A DNA stretch of 25,500 bases, from the NCBI GenBank assembly GCA_017411905.1, contig JAFQPB010000032.1:1-25500 (forward strand), given 5' to 3'. The position numbers were made by a program, and so were the translations under genes. This stretch comes from Oscillospiraceae bacterium (GTDB lineage: Bacteria > Bacillota_A > Clostridia > Oscillospirales > Oscillospiraceae). Position 1 is the stretch's first letter. Each line of letters opens with the position of its first letter. The notes beneath the pieces were generated by a model. That model worked only from the letters and a program-made list of their open reading frames with translations, was not told the origin of the DNA and made no database searches. This document shows positions 13,937-21,500 of this stretch, piece by piece.

Positions 13937-14149
13937 ATGCGCAACAGGCTAAAGGAACTTAGAACCCACAGAGGGTATACCCAGATCTCTTTGCAAATGC
14001 AGACAGGAATCGAGCAGTCGCTCCTTTCCAAATTTGAAAACGGTGAGCGGATACCTCCCACCGAAACCCTACTGCACTTGGCAGAATTTTATAACGTAAG
14101 CATAGACTATATTCTCTGCAGGACGGATAAACCCGAAATTAACCGATGA
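13937..14149 (+). CDS. XRE-family helix-turn-helix regulator
   Basis: A 70-residue single-domain Cro/C1-type DNA-binding protein: LKELRTHRGYTQISLQMQTG forms the first helices, EQSLLSKFENGERIPPTETL the recognition helix and turn, and VSIDYILCRTD the closing helix. The ATG at 13937 has AGGTGAT just upstream; an ATG at 13919 would lie inside operator 2 and lack a site. Two matched palindromes upstream are its likely targets. It faces a divergent unit encoding a short ORF and a Cys-rich protein. Single-domain regulators of this kind usually repress both directions. Confidence 0.88.
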   Translation: MRNRLKELRTHRGYTQISLQMQTGIEQSLLSKFENGERIPPTETLLHLAEFYNVSIDYILCRTDKPEINR

Positions 14150-14204
14150 GTAGGGGCGGATGCCAACATCCGCCCGCGGGTCGATGCGGGCATCGACCTC
14201 TACG
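14150..14204. repeat. GC-rich double hairpin repeat (family B)
   Basis: It begins at the base after the XRE stop codon. Two perfect 9-bp hairpins follow one another: 14154-14162 with 14167-14175 (GGGCGGATG arm) and 14179-14187 with 14190-14198 (GGTCGATGC arm). It may serve as the 3' end structure of the regulator mRNA. Confidence 0.65.
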
Positions 14205-14231
14205 ATTTGTATTCGTCTGCGCAGCAGACAC

Positions 14232-14268
14232 CACAACTTTCAACTATCAACTATCAATTGTCAATTAA
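14232..14268 (-). repeat. TTGA-type tandem repeat (family A)
   Basis: On the minus strand, TAATTGA directly continues the U-tract of the aldose-epimerase terminator and is followed by TTGATAG, TTGATAG and TTGAAAG units. Same architecture as at 12359 and 23602. Confidence 0.7.
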
Positions 14269-14291
14269 AAAGCCGCCTTTCGGCGGCTTTT
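14267..14291 (-). terminator. Intrinsic terminator (leftward epimerase operon; bidirectional)
   Basis: A 6-bp GC stem (GCCGCC at 14272-14277 with GGCGGC at 14282-14287, loop TTTC), extended by flanking A/T runs on both sides, ends 1 bp from the epimerase stop codon. The A-run and T-run allow use in both directions. Confidence 0.9.
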
Positions 14292-14292
14292 C

Positions 14293-15162
14293 TTATCTGC
14301 GGAATGTGGTTTTCATTGTGGTGATATAGCTTTCCCCGGGGGCAAGGCAGGCGGTAGCCGGCTTATTCTCCCAAGAAATATCCTCTGTAATGGGGCTGGG
14401 GGTAGACTGCCAAGGCTCGATGCATACGAACCGGGGGGTACCCGCTTTGCTCCAGATCAGATTATACGGTGTTTTGGAAATGTCGCAAACCACTGCCCGA
14501 CCGGAGTCCTTTTCATAGATGCCCAAGGTCTCCGACTGCAGACCCACCATCAGATGGCTGCCATCCTTAAAAAGCTGCTCATCAATGGGAATCTGGCGGA
14601 TATTTTTACCCAAATAATAAGTCACCACACCCTCGGGATTAAAAAGCAGGCAAAGCGGGGACTCTAACTTATCAAACCGCAGTTCATAGTCTTCGTATGT
14701 ATGCGCGCTGTCAAAAGGAACGGCAAAGGCGGGATGGAAGCCGATACCAAAAGTAAACGCCCGTTCTCCGGTATTTTTCACCCGCAGAGAGTGGTGCAGC
14801 GTATCCCCATCCAAGCGGAAGGTGGATTCCAGCCGGAAAGCAAAGGGCCATTTTTTCAAGGTTTCGGGGCCGGAAACCAGCTCCAAAGCCAAAATATTGC
14901 TCTCACAGCGCACCATCGTATGCTCAAACCGCCGGGCAAAGCCGTGGATCTCGCCCTCATAGACCTTTCCGTCAACGGTAAACTTCCCGTCAGGCAATAC
15001 GCTTGTATAGGGGAACAAAATAGGTGCCTGCCCGCTCCAAACCGCAGGATCTCCCTCCCAAATATGCTCCGCGCCATCTTCCTTGCAAATAACGCTGCAA
15101 AGCTCTGCGCCCAGAGAATTGACTGTAATTTTCAGTTTATCGTTCTCAATGGTATATTTCAT
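14293..15162 (-). CDS. Aldose 1-epimerase family protein (LacX/GalM-like)
   Basis: Members interconvert alpha and beta anomers of sugars. The 289 residues form the galactose-mutarotase beta-sandwich with expected catalytic positions: H73 in GEIHGFARR, H143 in GFHPAF, and E249 in CIEPWQ. The length and the FPYTSVLPDG segment resemble LacX-type rather than classical GalM enzymes, so the substrate is open. AAGGGGG lies 7 bases before the ATG, and the gap to uppP upstream is 12 bp; the two form an operon ended by the terminator at 14267-14291. The functional link to UppP is not obvious. Confidence 0.9.
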   Translation of the reverse strand: MKYTIENDKLKITVNSLGAELCSVICKEDGAEHIWEGDPAVWSGQAPILFPYTSVLPDGKFTVDGKVYEGEIHGFARRFEHTMVRCESNILALELVSGPETLKKWPFAFRLESTFRLDGDTLHHSLRVKNTGERAFTFGIGFHPAFAVPFDSAHTYEDYELRFDKLESPLCLLFNPEGVVTYYLGKNIRQIPIDEQLFKDGSHLMVGLQSETLGIYEKDSGRAVVCDISKTPYNLIWSKAGTPRFVCIEPWQSTPSPITEDISWENKPATACLAPGESYITTMKTTFRR

Positions 15163-15174
15163 AAAGGAACCCCC

Positions 15175-16017
15175 TTAAAAAATCTGCTGTACCAAAAACC
15201 AAATAAGGACAATACCGCCCAATACGATCCGGTAGATACCAAAGGCGGCAAAGCTCTTTTTCCGCACATAGTCCATCAGTGCCCGAATGACCAATAAGCT
15301 CACCCCAAAGGACACGGCGCAGCCAACTGCCAGCAGTACAAGCTCCATCGCAGATGCGCCTACCCCGGACAGCAGGAATTTAAGGAGCTTCAGCGCGCTG
15401 GCGCCCAGCATAGTGGGAATGGCAAGGAAGAAGGAAAACTCTGCACCTGCAGGCCGTGACACACCCAAAAGGATAGCACCCAAAATAGTGGAGCCGGAAC
15501 GGGATGTACCGGGAATAAGGGCAAGGCACTGAAATGCACCGATAAACAGAGCTGTGCGGTAATCAATATCGGTTACCTCGCTGATTTTGGCAGGCTTTTG
15601 TCTGTCCTCCCGTTCCAAAAACAGGAACGCCACGCCGTAAGCCACCAACGCGACAGCCACCACAATGTGGTTATAAAAATGGGCATCCATCCAGTCATCC
15701 AAAAGTATCCCGATGACCGCAGAGGGCAGCACCGCCACCACTACCTTAAACCAAAGCTGCCATGTCTGCTTCCGCTCGGTTACTTCCTTTTTGGGAGAAA
15801 AGGGATTTAATTTATGGAAAAACAGTAAGATCACCGCAAGGATCGCACCGAGCTGGATGACCACCTGAAACATCTCATAAAATTCCGAGGAAACCTTCAG
15901 CTTTACCAATTCATCCAGCAAAATCATATGTCCCGTAGAGGAAATGGGCAGCCATTCCGTAATACCCTCCACGATACCGAAAAGTATCGCCTTGAGGATT
16001 TCAATAAACGTATCCAC
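15175..16017 (-). CDS. uppP: Undecaprenyl-diphosphatase UppP (BacA)
   Basis: UppP dephosphorylates undecaprenyl pyrophosphate at the membrane to recycle the lipid carrier for cell-wall synthesis; excess gives bacitracin resistance. The 280-residue polytopic protein has both signature motifs: EGITEWLPISSTGH (17-30) and PGTSRSGST (169-177) with R173. The GTG at 16015-16017 was chosen because it yields the usual MDTFIEILKAI start with GGAGG 8 bases upstream; a TTG at 16032 overlaps that site. Promoter at 16048-16076. Confidence 0.96.
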   Translation of the reverse strand: MDTFIEILKAILFGIVEGITEWLPISSTGHMILLDELVKLKVSSEFYEMFQVVIQLGAILAVILLFFHKLNPFSPKKEVTERKQTWQLWFKVVVAVLPSAVIGILLDDWMDAHFYNHIVVAVALVAYGVAFLFLEREDRQKPAKISEVTDIDYRTALFIGAFQCLALIPGTSRSGSTILGAILLGVSRPAGAEFSFFLAIPTMLGASALKLLKFLLSGVGASAMELVLLAVGCAVSFGVSLLVIRALMDYVRKKSFAAFGIYRIVLGGIVLIWFLVQQIF

Positions 16018-16047
16018 AAAGAATACCTCCAATCACTTTATATTTTG

Positions 16048-16076
16048 ATTATACCCGCCGGGGGCATAGAAAGCAA
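16048..16076 (-). promoter_or_regulatory. Sigma-A promoter for uppP and the epimerase
   Basis: Minus-strand TTGCTT (16071-16076), 17-bp spacer, TATAAT (16048-16053), about 30 bp upstream of the GTG start. Confidence 0.8.
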
Positions 16077-16103
16077 GCCTAAATAGCACCATCGAAAGAA
16101 ATT

Positions 16104-16152
16104 GTAGGGGCGAGTGTCAGTCGGCCGCGGGCGGATAGTATCCGCCCCTGCG
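16104..16152. repeat. GC-rich hairpin repeat (family B)
   Basis: Starts GTAGGGGCGA and contains the hairpin GGCGGATA/TATCCGCC. It is flanked by GCACCATCGAAA on the left (16086-16097) and GCTGCACGAT on the right (16155-16164); both flank motifs also occur together near 2013-2042. It separates the divergent uppP and two-component promoters. Confidence 0.6.
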
Positions 16153-16212
16153 ATGCTGCACGATAGAATGTTCAAAAAAACAGGTGCTTGTTAACATTTT
16201 GGGGTGAAACTC

Positions 16213-16242
16213 TTTACAAATTATTCACCTATCCGCTATAAT
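16213..16242 (+). promoter_or_regulatory. Sigma-A promoter of the two-component operon
   Basis: TTTACA (16213-16218), 18-bp spacer, TATAAT (16237-16242), 48 bp before the regulator start codon. A second TATAAT-like box lies at 16250-16255. Confidence 0.72.
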
Positions 16243-16290
16243 ATGGGTTATAATAAAAGAAAACCAAACTTTTACTTAGGAGGCGCAATT

Positions 16291-16974
16291 ATGGCCACCA
16301 CTATCCTTCTCATTGAAGACGACCGCCACATTTCCGAGCTTCTGCGGCTTTACTTAGAAAAAGAGGGCTACAGCGTGCATACCGCCTATGACGGACGGCA
16401 GGGACTGGACGCCTTCCGCGCCCTGCAGCCCGACCTGATCTTGCTGGACGTAATGATGCCGGTGATGAACGGCTGGGACACCTGCCGGGCTATCCGGGCA
16501 GAGAGCCAAGTGCCCATTATTATGCTCACCGCCAAAAGCGAAACAGACGATAAGGTGATGGGACTGAAAACCGGCGCAGACGACTATATCACAAAGCCCT
16601 TTGAAATGAAAGAGGTACTGGCTCGGATCGAGGCGATCCTCCGCCGTACCAATACTGTCCGTACCGTAAATACCAACCGGCTCACCTTCGATAAGCTGAT
16701 CATCGATATGGATGCTTTTGAGCTGATCATCGACGGCAAAAAGGTAGATGCACCCCCCAAGGAGATGGAGCTGCTGCACTACTTAGCCTCCACCCCCATC
16801 CGTGTCTATACCCGCAATCAGCTTCTGGACGAGGTCTGGGGCTTTGACTACTTCGGCGACTCCCGGACGGTTGACGTTCACGTAAAGCGTCTGCGGGAAA
16901 AATTGGAAAACGTCTCCGAAAAATGGTCGCTTAAGACCGTTTGGGGCGTTGGTTACAAATTCGAGGTCTTATAA
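16291..16974 (+). CDS. OmpR-family response regulator
   Basis: The 227 residues consist of a receiver domain (1-120) and an OmpR/PhoB winged helix (about 130-226). Phosphoacceptor D53 lies in LLDVMMP, with acidic residues D10-D11, T80 and K102 (TKPF) completing the active site. The output domain ends RTVDVHVKRLREKLE and TVWGVGYKFE, typical of PhoB/WalR relatives. The ATG has TTAGGAGG upstream. It precedes its kinase by 2 bp. The target genes are unknown. Confidence 0.95.
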   Translation: MATTILLIEDDRHISELLRLYLEKEGYSVHTAYDGRQGLDAFRALQPDLILLDVMMPVMNGWDTCRAIRAESQVPIIMLTAKSETDDKVMGLKTGADDYITKPFEMKEVLARIEAILRRTNTVRTVNTNRLTFDKLIIDMDAFELIIDGKKVDAPPKEMELLHYLASTPIRVYTRNQLLDEVWGFDYFGDSRTVDVHVKRLREKLENVSEKWSLKTVWGVGYKFEVL

Positions 16975-16976
16975 CT

Positions 16977-18404
16977 ATGCGCAGTTATTTCAGCCGGATC
17001 TTTATTCCGGGTATGCTCCTGCTGCTGGCAACGCTGACCATCGTGGGCTCTTTTTTCCATATCATCGTCCGCAGCTACCTGAATAACACCACCCTCTCAG
17101 AGCTGAAAACCAACAGTCAAACCATTGCCCGGCTGGCAAGTGCTTATTTCATAGAGAATGAGATGTCAGGACACGATTTCCTTGTGAATATCAGCGTGGC
17201 TGCCAGCGTTTCCGGTGCGGATGCGGTGATCTGCGATACAGAGGGCAGACTGCTTCTTTGCTCGGACGCGCCTATGGGCTGTATCCATCAAGGCAGGCAG
17301 GTATCCAAAGCCTTTGTTGAAAGGGTGCTTTTGACCGGCTCTGTAGCAGATACCGGTGTGCTTTCCGGTCTTTACGAAGCACCCCGATACGTGGTCTCCG
17401 TGCCGGTGCTTACCGACGATGACAGGCCGGTAGGTATTGTTGTTTTGTCTGCCCCCCTTTCTGAGACCTCCCGGGTACTCTCCCGGCTCAGCGGCTTTTA
17501 CGTTTATATCTCCGGCATCACCATTGTGGTTGCGCTGTTTATTATGAACATTTTGGTTCGTAAGCAGAGCACACCCCTAAAAGAAATGGCAAATGCGGCT
17601 GTGGCTTTCGGCCACGGCGATATGTCCGCCCGTATTCGGGTCAATAAGTACGACCCCTTGGAGGTGCAGGAGATGGCCATCGCCTTTAATAATATGGCGG
17701 TGTCCTTAGAAAAATTAGAAGCCCAGCGGACAGAATTTGTGGCAAATGTATCCCATGAGCTGAAAACGCCTATGACCGTCATCGGCGGCTATGTAGACGG
17801 CATTTTGGACGGCACCATCCCCCCGGAGAAGCAGGAATACTATATGCAGATCGTCTCCCAAGAGACCAAGCGGCTCAGCCGCTTGGTGCGTAATATGCTG
17901 GAGATTTCCCGTCTGCAGGCAAAGGGTGGCTTTGCCGAGGAGGAAAAGACCCGGTTTGACATTTGTGAATGTGCCGGTCAGGTTCTTTTATCCTTTGAAC
18001 AGCGGATCGTGCAAAAGGAATTAGAGGTAGAAGTGCAGTTCCCAGAGGACTCTCTATATACCGTAGCCAATCAGGATGCTATTACGCAGGTTCTCTATAA
18101 TCTGGTGGACAACGGGGTGAAATTCTGTCAGCAGGGAGGAACGCTCCGGCTTACCCTCTTGGATGCAGACGGCAAAATACACATCACAGTCGCAAACGAT
18201 GGCCCTGCCATCCCCGCAGAGGAGCTTCCCTTTGTCTTTGAGCGGTTCCACAAGCTGGATAAGAGCCGTAACCGGAAGCAGGAGGGCTGGGGGCTTGGCC
18301 TTTACATTGTGAAAACCCTTGTTTGCGGTCACGGAGAGGATATTTCCGTTTCCAGCCGGGAGGGCAATACCGCCTTTACTTTTACCCTGCCTTCGGTAAT
18401 TTGA
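16977..18404 (+). CDS. Membrane sensor histidine kinase
   Basis: The 475-residue kinase has two transmembrane helices (about 11-32 and 174-194) enclosing an extracytoplasmic sensor domain of about 140 residues that contains the Cache-like stretch ADAVICDTEGRLLLCSD. A HAMP linker (about 195-247), the H box FVANVSHELKTP with H260, the N box NLVDNG with N375 and N379, and the G box EGWGLGLYIVK follow. Its start overlaps the end of the regulator's coupling region (GAGG 12 bases upstream). It should phosphorylate the preceding regulator. Sensor ligand unknown. Confidence 0.94.
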   Translation: MRSYFSRIFIPGMLLLLATLTIVGSFFHIIVRSYLNNTTLSELKTNSQTIARLASAYFIENEMSGHDFLVNISVAASVSGADAVICDTEGRLLLCSDAPMGCIHQGRQVSKAFVERVLLTGSVADTGVLSGLYEAPRYVVSVPVLTDDDRPVGIVVLSAPLSETSRVLSRLSGFYVYISGITIVVALFIMNILVRKQSTPLKEMANAAVAFGHGDMSARIRVNKYDPLEVQEMAIAFNNMAVSLEKLEAQRTEFVANVSHELKTPMTVIGGYVDGILDGTIPPEKQEYYMQIVSQETKRLSRLVRNMLEISRLQAKGGFAEEEKTRFDICECAGQVLLSFEQRIVQKELEVEVQFPEDSLYTVANQDAITQVLYNLVDNGVKFCQQGGTLRLTLLDADGKIHITVANDGPAIPAEELPFVFERFHKLDKSRNRKQEGWGLGLYIVKTLVCGHGEDISVSSREGNTAFTFTLPSVI

Positions 18405-18412
18405 GGTAATTT

Positions 18413-18958
18413 ATGAAACACAGAGAAGAACATCCCTTCACAAACGAATACCGCACCGGCGGCAGCAATCTCAACCCGCTGAACAGTCTGTTTACTGCCG
18501 GTGTTTTGGTGCTGGCAGTTGTGACTGCCGTACTCCTCTCCGGTGCTCTCTGGCTTTTGCAGGCAGAACCGCTGAGCAGCCAAAAATCCCTTGCTGTGCT
18601 GAATTTGTCGGAAGAAACCCGAAACCCGGCAGATTCCCTCTATATGGAGGGCGAAGTAGTCACCTGTACAGACATCGGCTTTACCTGTCAGGGCATTTCC
18701 GATTTTTGCAAAAAGCTGTATGCCCTGCCTATGGGTGTTTATGTGATCCATGTGGATGCGGATTCTGCGGCCGCCAAGCTGGGTATCCTGCCCGGTGATA
18801 TTTTGGTGCGTGTCAATGAAAAGCCTCTGCGCACGCCGGCAACCTTGCAAAATGCCCTCAATAACTGTCCGTCCAGCGGCATTGTTGCCTTAGAGTTTTA
18901 CCGAAAAGAAAAAACGTTTACTGTATATTTCACCCCGGGAGACAAAATATGGAACTAA
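18413..18958 (+). CDS. Membrane-anchored PDZ-domain protein without a protease domain
   Basis: The 181 residues have a short cytoplasmic head, one transmembrane helix (about 27-50) and an outer PDZ domain (about 95-178): LPMGVYVIHVDADSAAAKLG, then ILPGDILVRVNEKPL. The PDZ is of HtrA/DegP type, yet no trypsin-like or other protease domain is present. It starts 8 bp after the kinase (GAGGTAA site) and overlaps the next gene by 10 bp, so it belongs to the two-component operon. By analogy with accessory proteins near WalRK it may present or recognise an envelope-stress substrate; this is inference. Confidence 0.85.
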   Translation: MKHREEHPFTNEYRTGGSNLNPLNSLFTAGVLVLAVVTAVLLSGALWLLQAEPLSSQKSLAVLNLSEETRNPADSLYMEGEVVTCTDIGFTCQGISDFCKKLYALPMGVYVIHVDADSAAAKLGILPGDILVRVNEKPLRTPATLQNALNNCPSSGIVALEFYRKEKTFTVYFTPGDKIWN

Positions 18959-19695
18959 TCTACGAAAAAGAATATCAGCTCACGGATATGCAGACCGATG
19001 CCTTTGGCCGGGCAAAGCCCTCTGCACTATTATCCTTTGCCCAGGACATTGCCGGTGAGCACGCAGCGCAGCTTTCCGATAATTGGGAGCAATTGCAGCA
19101 AAAGCACCTTTTTTGGGCAGTTACCCGGCATTATTTAGAGGTTTTCACCCTGCCGAAGGTAGGGGAGACCGTGCGCTTAAAAACTTGGCCTATGGTCACC
19201 ACCCGGGTGGCATACCCCCGTGCTGTGGAGGGCTACGGACAGGACGGTACGCTGCTCTTTCGGATGGTCAGCCTTTGGGTGCTGATGGATACGCAAAAGC
19301 GAAGCCTTGTGCTGCCGGGTAGGGGAGGACTCCAAATCGACGGCTGTAACCGGGGCTGCGAAGCACCCCTGCCTGTATCCCTTGCCCCTGCTGCCTGTGA
19401 AAACACCGCCTCCCGGACGGTGCAGTATTCAGAGCTTGACCGCAACGGCCATATGAATAACACCCGTTACTTAGACTGGGTCGATGACCTGCTTCCGCTG
19501 GCGTTCCATAAGTCCCATACCATTGGGTGCTGCACCGTCTGCTATTTGCAGGAGCTGCTGCCGGGACAGTCCTGCCGGCTGCATTGGCAAATGGACGGTG
19601 ACGGTCTTTTGCACTTGGACGGCGTGCTTTCCGATTCTGCCGGAGACAAACGGATATTTGCCGCGCAGGTACAGTTTCGCGACTGTGTTCTGTAA
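18949..19695 (+). CDS. Acyl-ACP thioesterase (FatA/FatB family)
   Basis: This enzyme family hydrolyses acyl-ACP to free fatty acids. The 248 residues are a tandem hot-dog: first half with DAFGRAKPSALLSFAQDIAG (17-36), second half from about 155 with DRNGHMNNTRYLDW (164-177), which holds the Asp/Asn/His catalytic signature (D164, N166, H168). Length and layout match bacterial acyl-ACP thioesterases. The ATG lies 10 bp inside the PDZ gene, with GGGAG upstream, so expression is tied to the two-component operon. This suggests that the operon reaches into membrane lipid supply. Confidence 0.9.
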   Translation: MELIYEKEYQLTDMQTDAFGRAKPSALLSFAQDIAGEHAAQLSDNWEQLQQKHLFWAVTRHYLEVFTLPKVGETVRLKTWPMVTTRVAYPRAVEGYGQDGTLLFRMVSLWVLMDTQKRSLVLPGRGGLQIDGCNRGCEAPLPVSLAPAACENTASRTVQYSELDRNGHMNNTRYLDWVDDLLPLAFHKSHTIGCCTVCYLQELLPGQSCRLHWQMDGDGLLHLDGVLSDSAGDKRIFAAQVQFRDCVL

Positions 19696-19791
19696 ACCAA
19701 AAAATGATTTTGCGAAAAAAGGACAAATTTGTCGAAAACCCGGCCGAGACCGGATGCGGCTATGATTTACAAGGTCTTTTTCGGTTTTCCC

Positions 19792-19821
19792 TGTGGATAA
19801 CCCTGTGGAAAATGTGGATAA
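19792..19821 (-). promoter_or_regulatory. DnaA-box cluster next to an AT-rich region
   Basis: Three same-direction nonamers on the minus strand: TTATCCACA (19792-19800), TTTTCCACA (19804-19812) and TTATCCACA (19813-19821). Two are perfect consensus DnaA boxes. A fourth, TTTTCCACG, lies on the plus strand at 19877-19885, across an AT-rich stretch that could unwind. It may be an origin subregion or a DnaA-titrating/regulatory cluster. Confidence 0.6.
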
Positions 19822-19900
19822 CTTTCTAACAATTTTACAACTTTTCTGTCGAATTTTTAAGTTTATGTTAACACGATTTTCCACGTATGCACGCATCATT

Positions 19901-20031
19901 TGTGTCATTCTGCGCGGAATGCTGCAAGCACGCAGTCGAAGAATCTACGCATTGTCGTTTTTGCAATACAGACCTGTGGTGCGAAGATCCTTCGATTTCG
20001 AGCCATTGGCTCTCCACTCAGGATGACAGGT
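19901..20031 (+). repeat. Dispersed 131-bp repeat (family C), copy 2
   Basis: Full-length match, in inverted orientation relative to the window, to 12415-12540. The shared blocks at both ends are nearly identical, while the middle differs by small substitutions and indels. Confidence 0.75.
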
Positions 20032-20119
20032 ACGTTGGGTAATTGTCAATTTATATTGCTTTTTCTGTCCTATTGTTTATAATAACACTACAAACTCTCT
20101 TATTTTGGCGGTATTTGCG

Positions 20120-21421
20120 ATGATCTTCGGTTTTTGTACCTTAGGCTGTAAGGTAAATCAATATGAGACCCAAGCAATGGAGCAGCTCCTCATCTCCGAG
20201 GGGCATATCGTTGCGCCTTTTACAGAAAAATGTGACGTATATATCATCAATACCTGCTCTGTCACCGCCGTGGCAGATAAGAAAAACCGGGCCATCATCC
20301 GCCGCTGCCGAAAAGCCAATCCCGATGCTGTCATTGCCGTGTGCGGCTGTTATCCCCAGCGGGATATGGAATCCGTTGCTGCCCTTTCTGTGGATGTGAT
20401 CGGCGGCAGCAATGACCGCGTGGCATTTCTGCAAAATATAATGGAATTTTATCGGGAGAAAAAGGTACTTTTTCAGGTGGATAACGCCCTTTTACGGCAC
20501 GATTTCGAGATCCTTCCTCCCGGCGGTCTTACCGGCCGCACCCGGGCAATGCTGAAGGTGCAGGATGGCTGTCAGAATTTCTGTACCTATTGCATCATCC
20601 CTTACACCCGGGGGCCGATCCGCTCCGCAACCGTGGAATTAGCGGTATCCCAAGCCAAGACCCTTTGGGAAAAGGGCTATCGGGAGCTGATCATCACCGG
20701 CATTGAGATCGCCTCTTGGGGGCGCGACCTGCCGGGAAGACCGGGACTTTCTGTACTTTTAGAAGCCCTTTCCTCTGCAGTGCCCGAAATGCGGCTGCGG
20801 CTCGGCTCCTTAGAGCCCCGGATCATCACCGGGGAATTTTGCGAAAAGATCAAAAAGCTCCCCGGCCTTTGTCCCCATTTTCATCTTTCTATGCAGTCCG
20901 GCTGTGACAGTGTCCTTGCCCGGATGAAACGGAAATACGATACCGCTCGGTATTTGGAAAGTGTGCAGCTTCTTAAAAAGCATTTTCCCGGCTGTGCCAT
21001 CACCACCGATATGATCGTTGCATTTCCCGGAGAGACCGAGGAGGAATTTCAGCAAAGCCTCCGATTTATTGAAAGATGCGGCTTTGCGGATATGCATATT
21101 TTCCCCTATTCCCGCCGACCCGGCACACCGGCAGACAAAATGCCCGGTCAGCACAGCAATGAAACGAAAGAAGCCCGCAGCCGGCAAGCCATTGCCGTCG
21201 CCCAAAAAATGTCTCTTTCCTATCGGGAAAATATGGCAGGAAAGTGGGAGTATGTGCTCTTTGAAGAAAGAGAGGACGGCTATTTTACCGGCCACGCACC
21301 CAATTACGTGAAAATCTACGTAAAAACCGAAAAAGAGCTGCATAATCAGGTGCTCCCGGTGCGTATCACCGCCCCGTTTCAGGACGGTGTACTGGCCGTT
21401 TTGGAAGATATGCCCGGTTAA
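20120..21421 (+). CDS. mtaB: tRNA threonylcarbamoyladenosine methylthiotransferase MtaB
   Basis: MtaB adds a methylthio group to t6A37 of tRNAs reading ANN codons, a radical-SAM reaction. The 433 residues show the UPF0004 domain with cluster ligands C10 (LGCKVNQYE), C46 (NTCSVT) and C77 (VCGC), the radical-SAM motif C151-x3-C155-x2-C158, and a C-terminal TRAM domain (about 365-430). The LGCKVNQYE wording distinguishes MtaB from MiaB and RimO. The ATG at 20120 gives the standard MIFGFCTLGC start but has only a weak GGCGG site; a TTG at 20105 has none better. Confidence 0.94.
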   Translation: MIFGFCTLGCKVNQYETQAMEQLLISEGHIVAPFTEKCDVYIINTCSVTAVADKKNRAIIRRCRKANPDAVIAVCGCYPQRDMESVAALSVDVIGGSNDRVAFLQNIMEFYREKKVLFQVDNALLRHDFEILPPGGLTGRTRAMLKVQDGCQNFCTYCIIPYTRGPIRSATVELAVSQAKTLWEKGYRELIITGIEIASWGRDLPGRPGLSVLLEALSSAVPEMRLRLGSLEPRIITGEFCEKIKKLPGLCPHFHLSMQSGCDSVLARMKRKYDTARYLESVQLLKKHFPGCAITTDMIVAFPGETEEEFQQSLRFIERCGFADMHIFPYSRRPGTPADKMPGQHSNETKEARSRQAIAVAQKMSLSYRENMAGKWEYVLFEEREDGYFTGHAPNYVKIYVKTEKELHNQVLPVRITAPFQDGVLAVLEDMPG

Positions 21422-21430
21422 AAATTTTTA

Positions 21431-21459
21431 ATGACAAGCGTATTATTTTGTGTTATACT
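21431..21459 (+). promoter_or_regulatory. Sigma-A promoter of the DUF3810-like gene and rsmG
   Basis: ATGACA (21431-21436), 17-bp spacer, TATACT (21454-21459). A tandem octamer TTGTACGA-TTGTACGC (21463-21478) follows at the predicted start site and also forms a partial dyad, so it could be an operator. Confidence 0.7.
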
Positions 21460-21500
21460 ATATTGTACGATTGTACGCAAATTAGAAGGAGGTATGTCCT

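Larger units (their letters stand above)
19696..20119. other. 424-bp non-coding region between the thioesterase and mtaB
   Basis: It holds a perfect 12-bp palindrome GACAAATTTGTC (19722-19733), a cluster of DnaA-box-like nonamers (19792-19821), a very AT-rich stretch (19822-19876), one copy of repeat family C (19901-20031), and a TAATTGTCAATT fragment of family A near 20040. No credible protein or tRNA was found, and no strong mtaB promoter could be placed. Confidence 0.7.

Noticed and set aside
13780..14061. 89-codon leftward frame covering the XRE gene start
   Set aside because: It crosses both operators and the strong XRE frame, and lacks a start signal.
13390..14149. Classical toxin-antitoxin system
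   Set aside because: Divergent rather than co-directional, no recognisable toxin fold, and the regulator is a plain single-domain XRE. Kept only as a regulated module.
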